Made by a program: the position numbers and the translations under genes
The notes under the pieces: model-generated
Told to the model about the DNA's origin: nothing
Database searches by the model: none
The model's input: only the letters and a program-made list of their open reading frames with translations
Source: Candolleomyces eurysporus
Taxonomy: Eukaryota > Basidiomycota > Agaricomycetes > Agaricales > Psathyrellaceae
Direction: 5' to 3'
NCBI GenBank assembly: GCA_027579435.1
Contig: JANBPK010000920.1
Location: 1 to 64,000 of the forward strand
Length of the DNA stretch: 64,000 nucleotides
In this document: in pieces, positions 45,481-56,464 of the stretch
Layout: each line of letters opens with the position of its first letter
Numbering within the stretch: the first letter of the stretch is position 1

Positions 45481-46918
45481 GAACACTCAACCTCAGCCAA
45501 GCCTCCTTGCGCGCCGGCGTTGGGCAATAATCATTCGAGGACAGATAATGGAGAAGCTGTTTGAGAAACGTTGCATCTCCTTCTTCGAATTGCAACGCGA
45601 GTCGGATAGTACGTCCAAGTGTTGAATGGTGAGTTAGGTAGCAGCCGAAGTCTGAGATGCGGAGCTCGAGGTGAGAAGTAGCGCCCGAAGTTGAGTTCCA
45701 GAGTCGAGAAAGCAACGAAACCAGTGATCGCGCCATGTTGTCGACCTCATCCACGCCAGAGAACTCCTCAGGGAACGCGATGCATGCGATATTAACATTG
45801 CACGATTCAGGAAGTTCCGGAGTCCGCTCGAGGAGGCGAACGCAAGGGCCAATAGCAGCAGTTAAATCGAGCAGTAAGAGGTTCGGCGGAGCTGAGAAGG
45901 TATTTCCTAGCGTGCGATCATTCGACGCCTGGAACGACCGCACATATCCTATGCTGAGCTGCCGAAGTGATAACATCCTTCCAGAGAAACAAGCATCCCA
46001 CCAGGTTGATACTTCAGCGCTGCTAGGTCCACGTCGTTGGAGAGAGAAGGTTTCAACGCTTTGCAAATCAAGGACGCCTGGAGAGACTATGCATTCTTCC
46101 AGATGGAGTGCACGAAGACGTTCAGCCTGAATCGGCCGCTTGGGAACGAGCTTCATGGGACAGTTAAAGACGCTGGAGCACTTAAGATCAAGAGCCTTCA
46201 ACAACGGCGCCCCTTGCTCCTCTAGCGCCCGCAGAATCGGTCCAACGTCGTCACCCCACTTGAATTGGAATGCAATGACGCTCATCCTATGCACATTGGA
46301 CAGCATCTCATCCCACTGTCGGTTGTTGATAAGGGGGCTCTCGTCGCTTTCTTTCCTGTGCTTGAGTTTGACGCGAAGCTTCAAGGGAGCGTGGCGAGTA
46401 CGGAGGTAGATGAGGTTGAACAAAGACGAGGAAGGGTCGCGTGGATCAAGAACTTCTGCCCAAAGGTCGGCGCGACCAATGGCTGCCTGACGCCAAAATC
46501 GGGAGACATGGGAGAGGACAAGGAGTTGGTTTCGAGAACCAGGACAATAGGACTTGGGTGCCTGTCCAATGGAGGAGATGACGACCCACCAAAATATGTC
46601 TTGGAGGATATCATATGGTAGGCATAGAAAGTCGTTCTGGGGGTGAAGCATATTAGAAACTCGCTTGGCTCGTATTCCTGCGAGATCTGGGTGAATTGAG
46701 ACCGGTGGTCCTTTTATGCCGCCGGTCAATTGTTGCTTGGATACTTGTGAGATGCCACCTTGAGCCTTGAGTGAGCCCACGGTCACCGGTGAATAATTTG
46801 ATTGCCACCCTTTCGCGTTGCTTTGACCTACTTGGACGACGGACACTGTGCTTACCGCAGGCCTGCATGCCAGTCTAGCTACAGGAGCGTCTGGCTGCAA
46901 ACGGAATCCAATATCCAC
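45095..46918 (-). CDS. F-box protein Y
   Basis: Frame of 607 codons from 46918. The F-box core is FLCLPYDILQDIFWWVV, then LVLSHVSRFWRQAAIGRADLW and EVLDPRDPSSSLFNLIYLR, followed by LRR-like strands (LLKALDLKCS, LRALHLEECI, LRQLSIGYV, LLLLDLTAAI, SHLELRISDF). The first ~90 residues are Gly/Ser/Gln-rich and not conserved. An undetermined base at 46929, beside a G run, lies just upstream, so the annotated start is uncertain. MLHPQND (about 46650) is an alternative start directly before the F-box. Its C-terminal third is duplicated as the fragment at 42769-43065. The gene at 61454 shares the layout LxLSH(V/I)S..(F/W)R and LDP.DP....F..IY.RT, so it is a more distant paralogue. Confidence 0.75.
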   Translation of the reverse strand: MDIGFRLQPDAPVARLACRPAVSTVSVVQVGQSNAKGWQSNYSPVTVGSLKAQGGISQVSKQQLTGGIKGPPVSIHPDLAGIRAKRVSNMLHPQNDFLCLPYDILQDIFWWVVISSIGQAPKSYCPGSRNQLLVLSHVSRFWRQAAIGRADLWAEVLDPRDPSSSLFNLIYLRTRHAPLKLRVKLKHRKESDESPLINNRQWDEMLSNVHRMSVIAFQFKWGDDVGPILRALEEQGAPLLKALDLKCSSVFNCPMKLVPKRPIQAERLRALHLEECIVSPGVLDLQSVETFSLQRRGPSSAEVSTWWDACFSGRMLSLRQLSIGYVRSFQASNDRTLGNTFSAPPNLLLLDLTAAIGPCVRLLERTPELPESCNVNIACIAFPEEFSGVDEVDNMARSLVSLLSRLWNSTSGATSHLELRISDFGCYLTHHSTLGRTIRLALQFEEGDATFLKQLLHYLSSNDYCPTPARKEAWLRLSVHIMNRHFAHELHAAFVGFLAKSRFGMQVSKLCLCRYTLGMPLEEDDESWEDMNLFKVNPEVEGVVLPSLKHLRYSDTVLKDPGLLRDFCHFKEARTRLQCPIEIVGTIKKRSSVLLRKLLSNGGVSTR

Positions 46919-47436
46919 TGCTGGGGGGNAGGGACAGAAACCTCGAAGTCAAAAAGAAAGGCGTGGCTTGGCTTATGCTTGGCTACCGTGTGCACTGACC
47001 TCCGCCTTGTTCCGCGCGTAGTCTAAGAATTCCCACATCGTGATTGTACCTGAGTTGGGTGATCCCGGCAACGGATCCACGCGGGCCAGATCGTCAAATT
47101 TGCCCTTCTTCGTGTTCTTTCGTTTGTACGATGCTCTGTGTTTTGGGGCTGAAATGCTCGTTTTCAATTCTTGGTCTTACGCACTCACAGCGGTTCTAGC
47201 GCCATCACCGAGCGGGAGGCAACCATTACAGCATCTGTCAGCTGTCTTGAACGTGTCCGCTCATATTGATTTCGCTGAATTGAGATGCCCATCAGCCCGC
47301 CCGCAAAGTTTTGGTCAAGTTTTGGTCAAGGGGATCGGTTGCCGGTGGCCTACAAATAGTGGGGTAATGATTTGCTCTGTTCCCCAGGTTTCTCGCTTCC
47401 CCGACGACCTAGCCCCTCCTTTTTCTCCCTACAACA
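46919..47436. other. divergent intergenic region
   Basis: Between F-box Y and chitin deacetylase 2. Contains the N at 46929 and a short direct duplication of TTTTGGTCAAG near 47310-47330. Nothing else seen. Confidence 0.45.
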
Positions 47437-48812
47437 ATGGCCCCCTTTTCTCTCCTCCTATCCACTCTTTTGCTGTCTGTCATTACTCTTGTCTCTTCGG
47501 CACCAACAACTGGATCAGAGAATGCAACGATTGTCGAATTAGACCCACGGGCTCCTGCCCAGGTCATCACCAAGTGCACTGTGCCCAACACTGTTGCACT
47601 GACTTTCGTGCGTGCTTTTCGCGACTCCTGCTGTTTTCTATTAACTCAAAACAATTCCTCTCAGGATGACGGCCCCTATTGGTTCATGTGCGGGATTCTA
47701 CTCTCGATAGGTTTCTTGTGGCTGACTGGAGTTGTTCGTAGGCGGGAAGTTATCAGGCAAGTTGAGGCTGCCGGTGGCAATACCACCTTCTTCGTCAGTG
47801 CGTATCATCCTGTACTTTCGGCCTCCCCGGACGCAGCCTCGCTGACCCTTGTGTCTCCTTTCATCCTTTCAGACGGGAACAACTGTAAGTGACCGTCTTC
47901 CCATTTCATCGGGCGGCAGTGACATGGGTCCATCTCGTTTCTAGGGGCTTGCATCTATAACACTGAGCTTTCTGGTAATATTCGCTATGCGTTCGAGCGA
48001 GGACACCAGATCGCTTCGCACACTTGGCAGCACAAGGACCTGACAACCTTGACATGGGATCAAAGTATGTATCGCAGTCTTTGTTATCGTCCATCGGGGT
48101 TGGCTAATGGTCTCTTCATGATAGTTCACCATCAGATGTGGCTGACAGAACGTACGCTATCTCTCACTTGACCACCGAACATGTCCGGCTGAACGACAAT
48201 ATCCAGAGGCTATCACCCGAATCACCGGCGCTGTTCCTGCCTACATGCGACCTCGTACGTAGCGGTTGGCGTAACTGCGCAGTTGTGCTTATGCTCCCTA
48301 TTAGCTTATGGAAATCACAATGCCTTGGTACGCGAAGCAGCGGGCGTGCGCGGACAGAACATTGTTCTGTGGGACTTCGAGTGCGTTGTTAAAATTTTAA
48401 AGTTTTGGAATGCATTTCTAACATACCACTCACGCCAATCAGCTCTGGCGATAGCACAGGCTCAACGGTTGCTCAGCAGAAGGCCAATTTCGATCAGCTG
48501 GCGGCACGCCATCCGAGCAACATTCTGTCTCTCCAGCACGACGTTCACTGTAAGTCATTGAGCTCATACGTTGCGCAAACGTCCGACTGAAATGTCCTTG
48601 AAACTAGGGAGCACCGTGTACGAGACCCTACCACATGCAATCTCCGTTTTGAAGGCCAAAGGCTATAGGTTCGTTACTGTTGCGGACTGCCTCGGTACAC
48701 GCAAGTACCAAAGGGTTGGTCCAGCTGAGCCTCGAAATGTACGTCCGTCGTCAGCGCCCCTTTCGGACTTGTCTGACCGGTACCCTTTGTCTAGGCTAAC
48801 TGGGTATGCTGA
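47437..48812 (+). CDS. secreted chitin deacetylase (CE4) 2
   Basis: Paralogue of the enzyme at 38924 with the same intron positions. Signal peptide MAPFSLLLSTLLLSVITLVSS, then CTVPNTVALTF|DDGPYWF (motif 1), HQIASHTWQHKD (motif 2), a HHQMWLTE segment, AYMRP|PYGNHN (motif 3 with the codon for the second Pro split by the intron), LWDFE (motif 4) and ILSLQHDVH (motif 5). C-terminus VADCLGTRKYQRVGPAEPRN joined to ANWVC, the last exon ending at 48812. The Cys in ADCLG and the terminal Cys are conserved with copy 1. All catalytic residues (Asp pair, metal-binding His, Arg, final His) are present, so it should be active on chitin in the wall. Confidence 0.87.
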
Positions 48813-49486
48813 TCCCTGTCAATCTCGTTTACGGACCATCGGACCTTCCGGATATACTCGGACTTGATTTTCACCAAACCACTTCCTGTCTTTTCTTGTG
48901 CTGCTCTACTCATTGACACTGTAATTGCCATCTGCTACTCTTCGGTTCGGACCTGCGTTACAACCATCCTAGTTCCTACCCGCTCCCGTACTATTACTTG
49001 CCTTGTTAGTACAACCCCCCGCCCCTTGTATTCCGCTAATCCTGATGTACATCAATGTCACCCACCGCTATACCCAAACAATACAAGTTGCCTTCGACCC
49101 CCTCGTTCTGGATGAGATCTGCTGATTTTTTTCGTTCCCACTGAATTCCGGAGCCTGAATCCCTATTCCAAGGTCCGGATGAGCAGTGCGGGTCAACGTT
49201 TCAGCGAGCACCCGAACGGGTGCCGATGCCCGTGGCATGTGTTAGGATCCCTATCACGCCCAGTCGGGACTTGACTCTACACGTTTAACAACGGTGAAGG
49301 AATCTAGGATGTGCCGGGCTGTGGAATTGGTCTCGCTCCATCCTTTCACCTCGTGCAACAAGAAAGCGAAGAAAGGTTAAAAAGAGCCATCGTGGCAGGT
49401 GCTAGTTGCGCGTAATTTGAACTATTTCAAAGATCTCTACCTCAATTTTCCACACCATTATAACGCTCTGACTCTGACTTCGGCCA
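48813..49486. other. intergenic region
   Basis: Between chitin deacetylases 2 and 3. Includes a short perfect hairpin (GCACCCGAACGGGTGC near 49207-49222). No gene seen. Confidence 0.4.
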
Positions 49487-50881
49487 TGATTCTTCGATAC
49501 CTCTTTACATTCTACTGCGTTGCTCTCGGTCTGTCGGGTGAGGCATTCGGCGCACCCATCCAAGGGGAGGCCTCTCTAGAGAAGCGGCAAGCAGGGCAAC
49601 TGATTACTCGGTGCACCGTTCCTAATACCGTCGGGATGAGTTTCGTAAGTACTCATTTCTTCCCCGCTCTAAGTACGCTAACAAATGATTACACTACAGG
49701 ATGACGGCCCTTATAATTACCTGTGAGTGTCGGTCTCCGCCGAATTACCAGGATCCTCAACTAACCGAAACAGGCACGATATCGTCAACACCCTGAAAGC
49801 TAACAATGCGACTGCGACTTTTTTCTTCAGTAAGTCTGTTGACAGCTCTATTCGGCCCCCTTATAATTCGGTTTGCACCTTGAAGGTGGTGATAACTGTG
49901 AGTTCCAGCCCCGAACCAGTTGAGCCCCATTTGACATTTCTTGGTCTAGGGAACTGCATATATAACGCTGATGCCGCTGAGAGGGTCCAGTATGCGTATA
50001 ACAATGGAATGCACGTTGCTTCGCATACTTGGAGACATGGAGACCTAGCAACGATGAACTGGGATCTTAGTGAGTGACATTCGATAGTAATCTCATCAAC
50101 GGAAGCTCATTCATGTCCACGGTTAGTTCACGACGAGATGTGGCGTGTTGAGCGTGAGTCCAGTTTCATTTTGTGAAAGGTGTTAGGGCGGCGAGTTTGA
50201 CTGACACCTCAAATGTAGAGGCGCTGTTGAAAATAGTTGGAGCTTACCCTGCTTTCATGCGGCCGCGTACGTTGGATCCCTAGGAGAGCTGCTTTCACGT
50301 CTAACCGTTTTCTGCTCGTAGCATACGGATCATACAACAGTCTCGTCCTCGAAGCGGCTCGCGTTCGTGGACAGGCCGTTGTAACTTGGGACTTCGAGTG
50401 AGTTCCTTGGATCCATGACCTCTATTGAGCATTAACTTACTCGCTGCTCACAGCTCGCAGGACTCGATGGGAGCGAGTGCTCAACAATCTATCAATCTTT
50501 ACCAGCAAAAGATTCAACAACATCCTAGTACAATTCTGCCGTTGAACCATGAAACTTATTGTGAGAGGCTTCGATTCATTTTGTCACTTCACCTCATTGA
50601 TTCGCTTTCTTTCCTTCGCTCTCTAGCATCGACGGCGTTAGTTTTTCTTACGTGATCCTGCGTCCGAGTAGAACACTGAGCCCCTGAAACAGGTACACTG
50701 TTCTTCCTGCTGTCCTCCCCAAATTGAAAGCTGCAGGCTACCGAGTTGTTGATGTGGCGACTTCCCAAATATCAATGGACGACCGCACCTTCACCAAGAG
50801 ACGTAGGTTCAAGCGATCCTCTCAGATTCATGATCGCTAACATTGATGTGCAACTGTCATTAGTCTTCCTGGCACTGCTAG
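49487..50881 (+). pseudogene. chitin deacetylase (CE4) 3, probable pseudogene or damaged 3' end
   Basis: Third paralogue. Signal peptide MILRYLFTFYCVALGLSGEA followed by a Kex2-like LEKR, CTVPNTVGMSF|DDGPYNYL, MHVASHTWRHGD, DEMWRVE, AFMRP|PYGSYN, WDF(D)SQD and ILPLNHETY, so all catalytic motifs are readable. In the penultimate exon (about 50755-50790) the frame is lost: after VVDVAT the next recognisable block, TTAPSPRD, is in another frame, and the intermediate NIN block in a third, which implies at least two indels and loss of the conserved Cys of the ECLN/DCLG motif. The final exon is still present (SSWHC, stop at 50879-50881). Sequencing error or unrecognised splicing could explain part of this. 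Confidence 0.6.
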
Positions 50882-53823
50882 TCTGCGGCTTCTAGCTTAC
50901 GATTGACTCAAAGTGACCATTCTCTCTGATTTATGACTTTTTGATATGTCCCCTTGGACTTGCGATTCGGACATGAAGAAAACACGACGGACCTTTACTC
51001 ATACTTACCACAGTACTAATATTAGTTCACCGATCAGGATCATGCTTATGTGTCAACAATATAATTACCACCGAATATATACGAAGTTGAGCTCTAAAGT
51101 TGAAAGCGAGCATTGAAGATTACAGTCATTTGCACGACTTCTGTCAGTTTCTTTTTTTTGGGAGACGGGTTATAACCGCTATCAAGACTGCCTGACCACC
51201 AAATTGGGTCGATTGTGGTTCAACTTATTGCTCATGATCAGGCTTGGAGGCACGAGTCATTGTGCCACAACATTCTGCTAGAGCAAAAACCGCAGCTGAC
51301 TGTATACATGCATACACGCGAAAGGTCCCTTACAGCTGCCGAGGAAACGATAGACCAGTTTCATTCCGTTTTTGATATTTATTTACTTTTGGAGCATCGA
51401 AAACAATAGGTCATCCCAAAAAACTGGGCGTACCCTATCAATTTCCAACCGCCACTTCGCTCGTTCTCAGTCATTTGGAGCCTTGCGACGCTGCCATTCG
51501 ACCCTGTTCGAGTGGTTGAGTACGACACTAAACAAATATCAAAAGCAGAGAAAATGGAATCTGGTCTCTCGTTTCCTCGACAGCTGTAATTTATTCGTCC
51601 GCACGAGGATCTGATTAATTCTCTGTCTTGTTATGAGTCATCTCCCGAAAACCCTCTAATGGTGTCGACCGCAATGCTCGAACAGCTCTCTATACTCCCT
51701 GCCACCCATGCACGAGCCGTTGAATCAAGGAGACTGTCCTAGGAGGAGTGGGTAAGAAGAGATAATACCCTTTTGAAGACTACATCGACGAGTCGAATAC
51801 AATGGGAGGCTACGAGATCACAACTGATGGCAGGCAGTAGACGAGATGGTATGGATCATGATTCGTTCCTCCTTCACCTCGAAAGTGCAGCTTATTAACG
51901 GCACATTAAATAAGGGTTGCTCCTCGAAATGACCCAGCCACGATTGATTTCATGTGCTCATGTGAAACGTAAGTCGTCTGATCTGGATTCGCTCAAGCTT
52001 CTTCATTCATCTACCTACCCTTAGCAAACCAAAGAATAGTGGAGTCAAGACTCAGAACTTATCCTGCTGGAGGTTCCTTCGAAGTCGCAGTCTGAATCAT
52101 CCTCAACTGCGTTCACGTTCCTACCCCGCAAGGGCATAGCGATATTTCTGCAGCACGGGATAGAATGGTTCGTCAACCGCATGGAACGCCCACTCCCATA
52201 TTATGGTGCCTTGCTCTCATCTCCCAGCCCACCAGACGGCAGGCCTCGTAGCGATTGATTTCGCGTCGCAGATATTTGAACTATACACTGGGTCACCGAA
52301 AACCTTGTCAATTACTCGGTTGAGGTGCTCGAGGAAAGAACTGTCCCGTTCATTCCTGAGTTGCATCATTGCAGAATACGCAAACGATTTTGAAACTGAA
52401 CGGATTTAGGTGTGGAATTTACCGGCTGAATTGACGGTGGCGGGTGAAGAAATCGGGGCCGCGACCGTGCACCTTGAAGATCACTAACCATCGGTCAAAT
52501 GGTACAGAAGCGGTCTCATCGCTATATAGTTGTATCACGAAAAGTGATTACACGCAACTTTTGAGGGGAAGTTCGTCAATCAACTACTTTCTCCAAATTC
52601 ACATGGTGTTGAGCGCTGAGTGGGACTCGTGGAAGTAGTATTGGAGGATAGGGTACTAATTACCACTGGAAACCCTAAAGAGTACACATCGTCCGTTCGA
52701 GAACCATAGATATAAACTCTGTACCGGTCCCAGTCCTCGCGAAGAACGTCTGTAGTACATAGATTTGGAACCTGGAAACAAGGGTGGTGAGTAGACGACC
52801 ACGAGAGTAGGAAGAACTGTAACACCTACACAGCCATGCCAATCATCGCCAAGCTCTCAAAGACGGCATACCAAAACAAGCGGCTGAAGGACTATTAAGA
52901 AATATCGGAATCTCAGGCAACAAATAGAACTGACGGAACGCGAAATCGAGTTACGACTCACTGTTTCTGCACACGGTTGATATTCATGACGTCAAGTTCG
53001 AATACGCGATGCTTCTCCAGGACGCTGGTGTGTTCCGCTATTTGACCTGGCAGTGGGGGCCTCGCAGAGAGGGACTTGCTGCAGTTGGACCAGGTTCCGT
53101 GGGATGGGCTTTCGACGTTGAAGATGTCGGGGTTTATCAACCTTTGGGATGACTATCTCTATTTTATGCACCCAAGTACCGCCCTCGAGCATCTTTCCCT
53201 CAAACTTATCTACCCCCTGAAATGGAGCCATTATGATCCATGGATTTACCACGGCTTCCTTCAAAGCTCTGAGCGAAGTACCGGAGTTCACGGCTTGTCG
53301 ACCATATGAGGAGGTAATTGAAGAGGACTCCTGTCGATGGGCAAAACCCCTTGCCTGCGAGCAGGATGGTACGATAGACTTGGACCATCTAGTACGCAGT
53401 CAAGTGACAGAGGTTATTCCCTACTCTATCCACCCACGAAGATGCTTAAAGTTGAAGAAAGATAACGAGCTGGAAGTCTACTCATTGCTCTACAACGTTA
53501 TTCTCACTGGAATCTTGTACCGTCATCACCTAGCTACATGGTCATTTGGAGGTCGATTGTCTTTCCAGGCAGCGGAGAGGCGGCGGCTTGGCGAGTCTGA
53601 TGTAAGGGATTGTAGTGCTCTACTATTTCATGGTGCACGGTGCAGCAATACGCAGAGACATCATGATTTAGAACAGTGAAGCGGCTTTGCAGGCCGGAGT
53701 CTTGCGACTCGTAGACGAATTTGCGCATTATTTTTGGACGAATCAACTCTTATCGCACGAACACCATATAAGGGGCTCAACTACCCAGCAAATTGGTCAC
53801 AAGTAAAGACAGACGATCTGAAT
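50882..53823. other. intergenic region with decayed coding sequence
   Basis: No intact gene. The + strand has scattered frames with F-box/LRR character (see the pseudogene at 51400-53690). The remainder has no recognisable content. Confidence 0.4.
51400..53690 (+). pseudogene. decayed F-box/LRR-type gene(s)
   Basis: Frames interrupted by stops keep a leucine-rich, F-box-family look: PPLRSFSVIWSLATLPFDP near 51450, LEERTVPFIPELHHC near 52330, and VDIHDVKFEYAMLL followed in another frame by LLQLDQVPWDGLSTLKMSGF and ALEHLSLKLIYPL near 53000-53220. The VPWDGLSTLKMS block resembles VPWDQLTSITLS in F-box X. No F-box core was found and the pieces cannot be joined, so function is lost or the call is wrong. 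Confidence 0.35.
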
Positions 53824-55702
53824 TCAACTCCTACGAGAGTGACTCTCTCTATGTACTTCCTTTTCTACTAAAACAACTAAATCTGCCTGCGAAGTAAGAG
53901 ACGATGGTACTTTTCCTCCAGAAGACACTGCATTTCCGTTTTGAACTTCGATTGTCGTTGGTATCACTTCTTCAGCACTCTCTAAGTCAAGTTGAGAGCG
54001 GTCCACCTTACTATCCACCACTGAACGAATAGAGCCCGTGTCGCTCTGGTGCGTAGAGTTGATCACGACCAGATGAGAGGATTTGCTGGTGTTTGTGGTC
54101 CTGTCCGCCAGACTCATAGCGCCACCACTGGTGAAATCGTAACCAAGCGTGGACCGGTTTCCTCCCTCCGTACGAACATTGACGCTAACTCCGAGACTTA
54201 TGGCCTGGTCCTTCGCTCGGTACCGATGCCGGCCGTTCAGACTTGCCAAGAGCACGTTGGAGTACCTGGTGGCAGGAAGCAGAATTAATGGATGGGGCAG
54301 TTGCAAATGTTTCGTCAACAAGACTTACAGTCTCCCTGAGATGTGTTGGCTACATCGAGCCAGGAGTCATACGAGGAAATAGTAGGATCAGCTGCGAATT
54401 CCAGAGAACTGGACGGAAGTACACGTACAACGCAAACTGGATTCCGTCTTCGTACCTCGTCACACAGAATACAAGGTTCAAAGTGACACAGATAGTGGTG
54501 ATGAGGCCATTTTCGATGGAGTTGACCATCAGCCTGTTTAAAAGGCGCTGCGTTGCGTGAGGAATGACGGCCATTTTCAAGCCAATGAGCTAGAGAAAGC
54601 ATGAGCATTGGGATATGATGCGACACAGGATCCTTGACTTACTACAAAGATCATAGATGCTGTTATAACTGAGTCGCATGCGACGTTGCCAGCGAGATAA
54701 ACAATAGTTGCCGGAAGCGTGATGTCCTTGGTTCTGCTTAAATCTCCTTTAATGCTGGGGATCTGGTCGAATGAGTCAACATCCCAAGAGGAGTCAGACA
54801 AAGGCTACCTTGATACATATCACGAGGGCCCCAAGGAGCTGCGTAATCGCAAGCTAATGCATGATGAAGATGCCGGGTTATTGAGGATGCAAGTGGGCTG
54901 AAGGGAGAGGCCACGCACTGCGAGTATAACACAAGGGATAATAGCTTTGAAATGACGTGCGCCTTTTGAAAACATGTAGATCCGCCTGTGCTAACATTCA
55001 GGAACTCTCTGCGAGGCACAAAGGAGTTTTTACCCCATACGTACCAAGCGAAGAAACATTGGACGGAGAAGGCAACTGATGGTCGAAGGAAGCACGGTTA
55101 ACTCAGATTCCTTTCCGAACGGCCGAGCGTTGATAAGGATACTCACTCATACTGTTGAGGATCGGTGTGACAATGGCCGATTGTGGAAGCGAGAATTGCT
55201 TTCCAGGCTGTCGAACCGCCAGAGAAAACGCTTCGTATACATTCTGTGCTACGATTGCAACGCTCGCGGTCTCTGAAAGAGTGACAAAGGCGACTGTGGA
55301 TCCCAACGAGCGTGGGGATCAAAGAGAGACTAGCAGTGTAAATGGGAGGTCACTAGATCAGAGAGATTAGCGTACCAAGCCATTGGATAGGCTTCCTCTC
55401 TTTGGCTGCATTCTCGTGCATGAGAAAATGCGCTAATGGCAAGGGTCCAAGTGAGCAATCATGAAAACTTCCTCAATGGAAAACCACCGACATAGCTGGA
55501 CGAGATATGCCCCATATAACAGAAGGGCGAAAAGCGATCCTATGAGCTACACAGTTTGAGACCCGTGAGCGAAATGCCCTGCAATCAAGTAAAAACTTTC
55601 ACGTACGATGGGAGCGAGGCTTAAAAGGTTGTTCGACACGTCAGTCGGATCCAATCGATTGTGGCAGAAAACTTACACCAATGAGAACAGGTCTCCACTC
55701 AT
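53824..55702 (-). CDS. DUF6534 multi-pass membrane protein 3
   Basis: Start at 55702: MSGDLFSL(V) in a 26-nt first exon, a 13-nt microexon at 55607-55619 giving (V)LAPI, then LIGSLFALLLYGAYLVQL, the first membrane helix. Further family segments: ETASVAIVAQNVYEAFSLAV, SAIVTPILNS, VAFSVQCFFAW, SVAFVTL-like, GNVACDSVITASMIFVVSQ, SIENGLITTICVTLNLVFCV and the closing motif RYSNVLLASLNGR. The tail is long, Ser-rich and ends ADLVVLVEKEVHRESHSRRS, closely matching gene 2 (VLVETEVHTES). It is about 20 kb from the other two members and on the opposite strand. All exons are open. Function of the family is unknown; topology suggests seven membrane segments. Confidence 0.8.
55607..55619 (-). other. 13-nt microexon of DUF6534 gene 3
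   Basis: On the minus strand CCTCGCTCCCATC lies between TTTTAAG and GTACGT. Intron 1 (55620-55676) has a GTAAGT donor and a CTGAC branch-like motif. Confidence 0.6.
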
Positions 55703-56464
55703 TTTCGTTCGTCCTTTCGGAAAGTCCTCAAAACACAGCTACGAAGGTACCCCAGTTTGTAATGTCGAAGTAAACGAGTGATGGAGGGAAGGATGGCGAG
55801 GAAAGAAAGAGGGAGTGTAGGCTGAGTCAACTGGAATGGACGCACCCGTATATAACATGTACGTACAATTTCTATTCGAATGGCAAATTCAATTAGTGAA
55901 TGGCGAAGCGCCAGTCTGATTGACGTAGAACGTAAATATTTTGACGTCGCCTGGATGCTTGTCAGTCGTTTCTGAGCAAACAATGGAAAGGATTGGTTCA
56001 GGGAATGCAAACACACTAGCGCTAATGGAAGGTCGAACGGCATGATTCTCGTCACTGATCTCGAATCTTGGCGAACCGCCGATAGCCAAAAGTTAAAAAA
56101 TATATGCAAACCGGCCCGACTCCTTCACAGCTTCAATTCAAAATCGAAATGTGTGCACTAGGGTCCCGACACGCCCACAGTGCATGCCCACAAAGTCGGA
56201 TTTGTACAAGTCAGACGCCACTGTTACGGACGGAGTTTTGAATGGGAGTGGTGGAAGCCAGGGTGGAAGCAACCAATGGACGGGGACACTATGCGATGAA
56301 TCAACCACCAGTATACTAACTACCTATGTATGTATAGAAATGATAGTCATTATGAGGGGGGGGGCTCTAGTCGTTCGTACAAATGTGTATGGATGTAAGC
56401 AGCAAGAAATGCAAAAAAAAAAATAATAATGAACGAGTGAGTCAGTCATCTACTCTATACTTGA
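55703..56464. other. intergenic region
   Basis: Lies between the start of DUF6534 gene 3 and the 3' end of the Lon gene. Contains a G run (about 56356-56364) and an A run followed by AATAATAAT (about 56407-56430), the latter near the Lon 3' end. No gene supported. Confidence 0.4.

Noticed and set aside
49207..49222. Short perfect hairpin GCACCCGAACGGGTGC
   Set aside because: A 6-bp stem plus small loop is expected by chance in 64 kb, and it has no position linking it to a gene.
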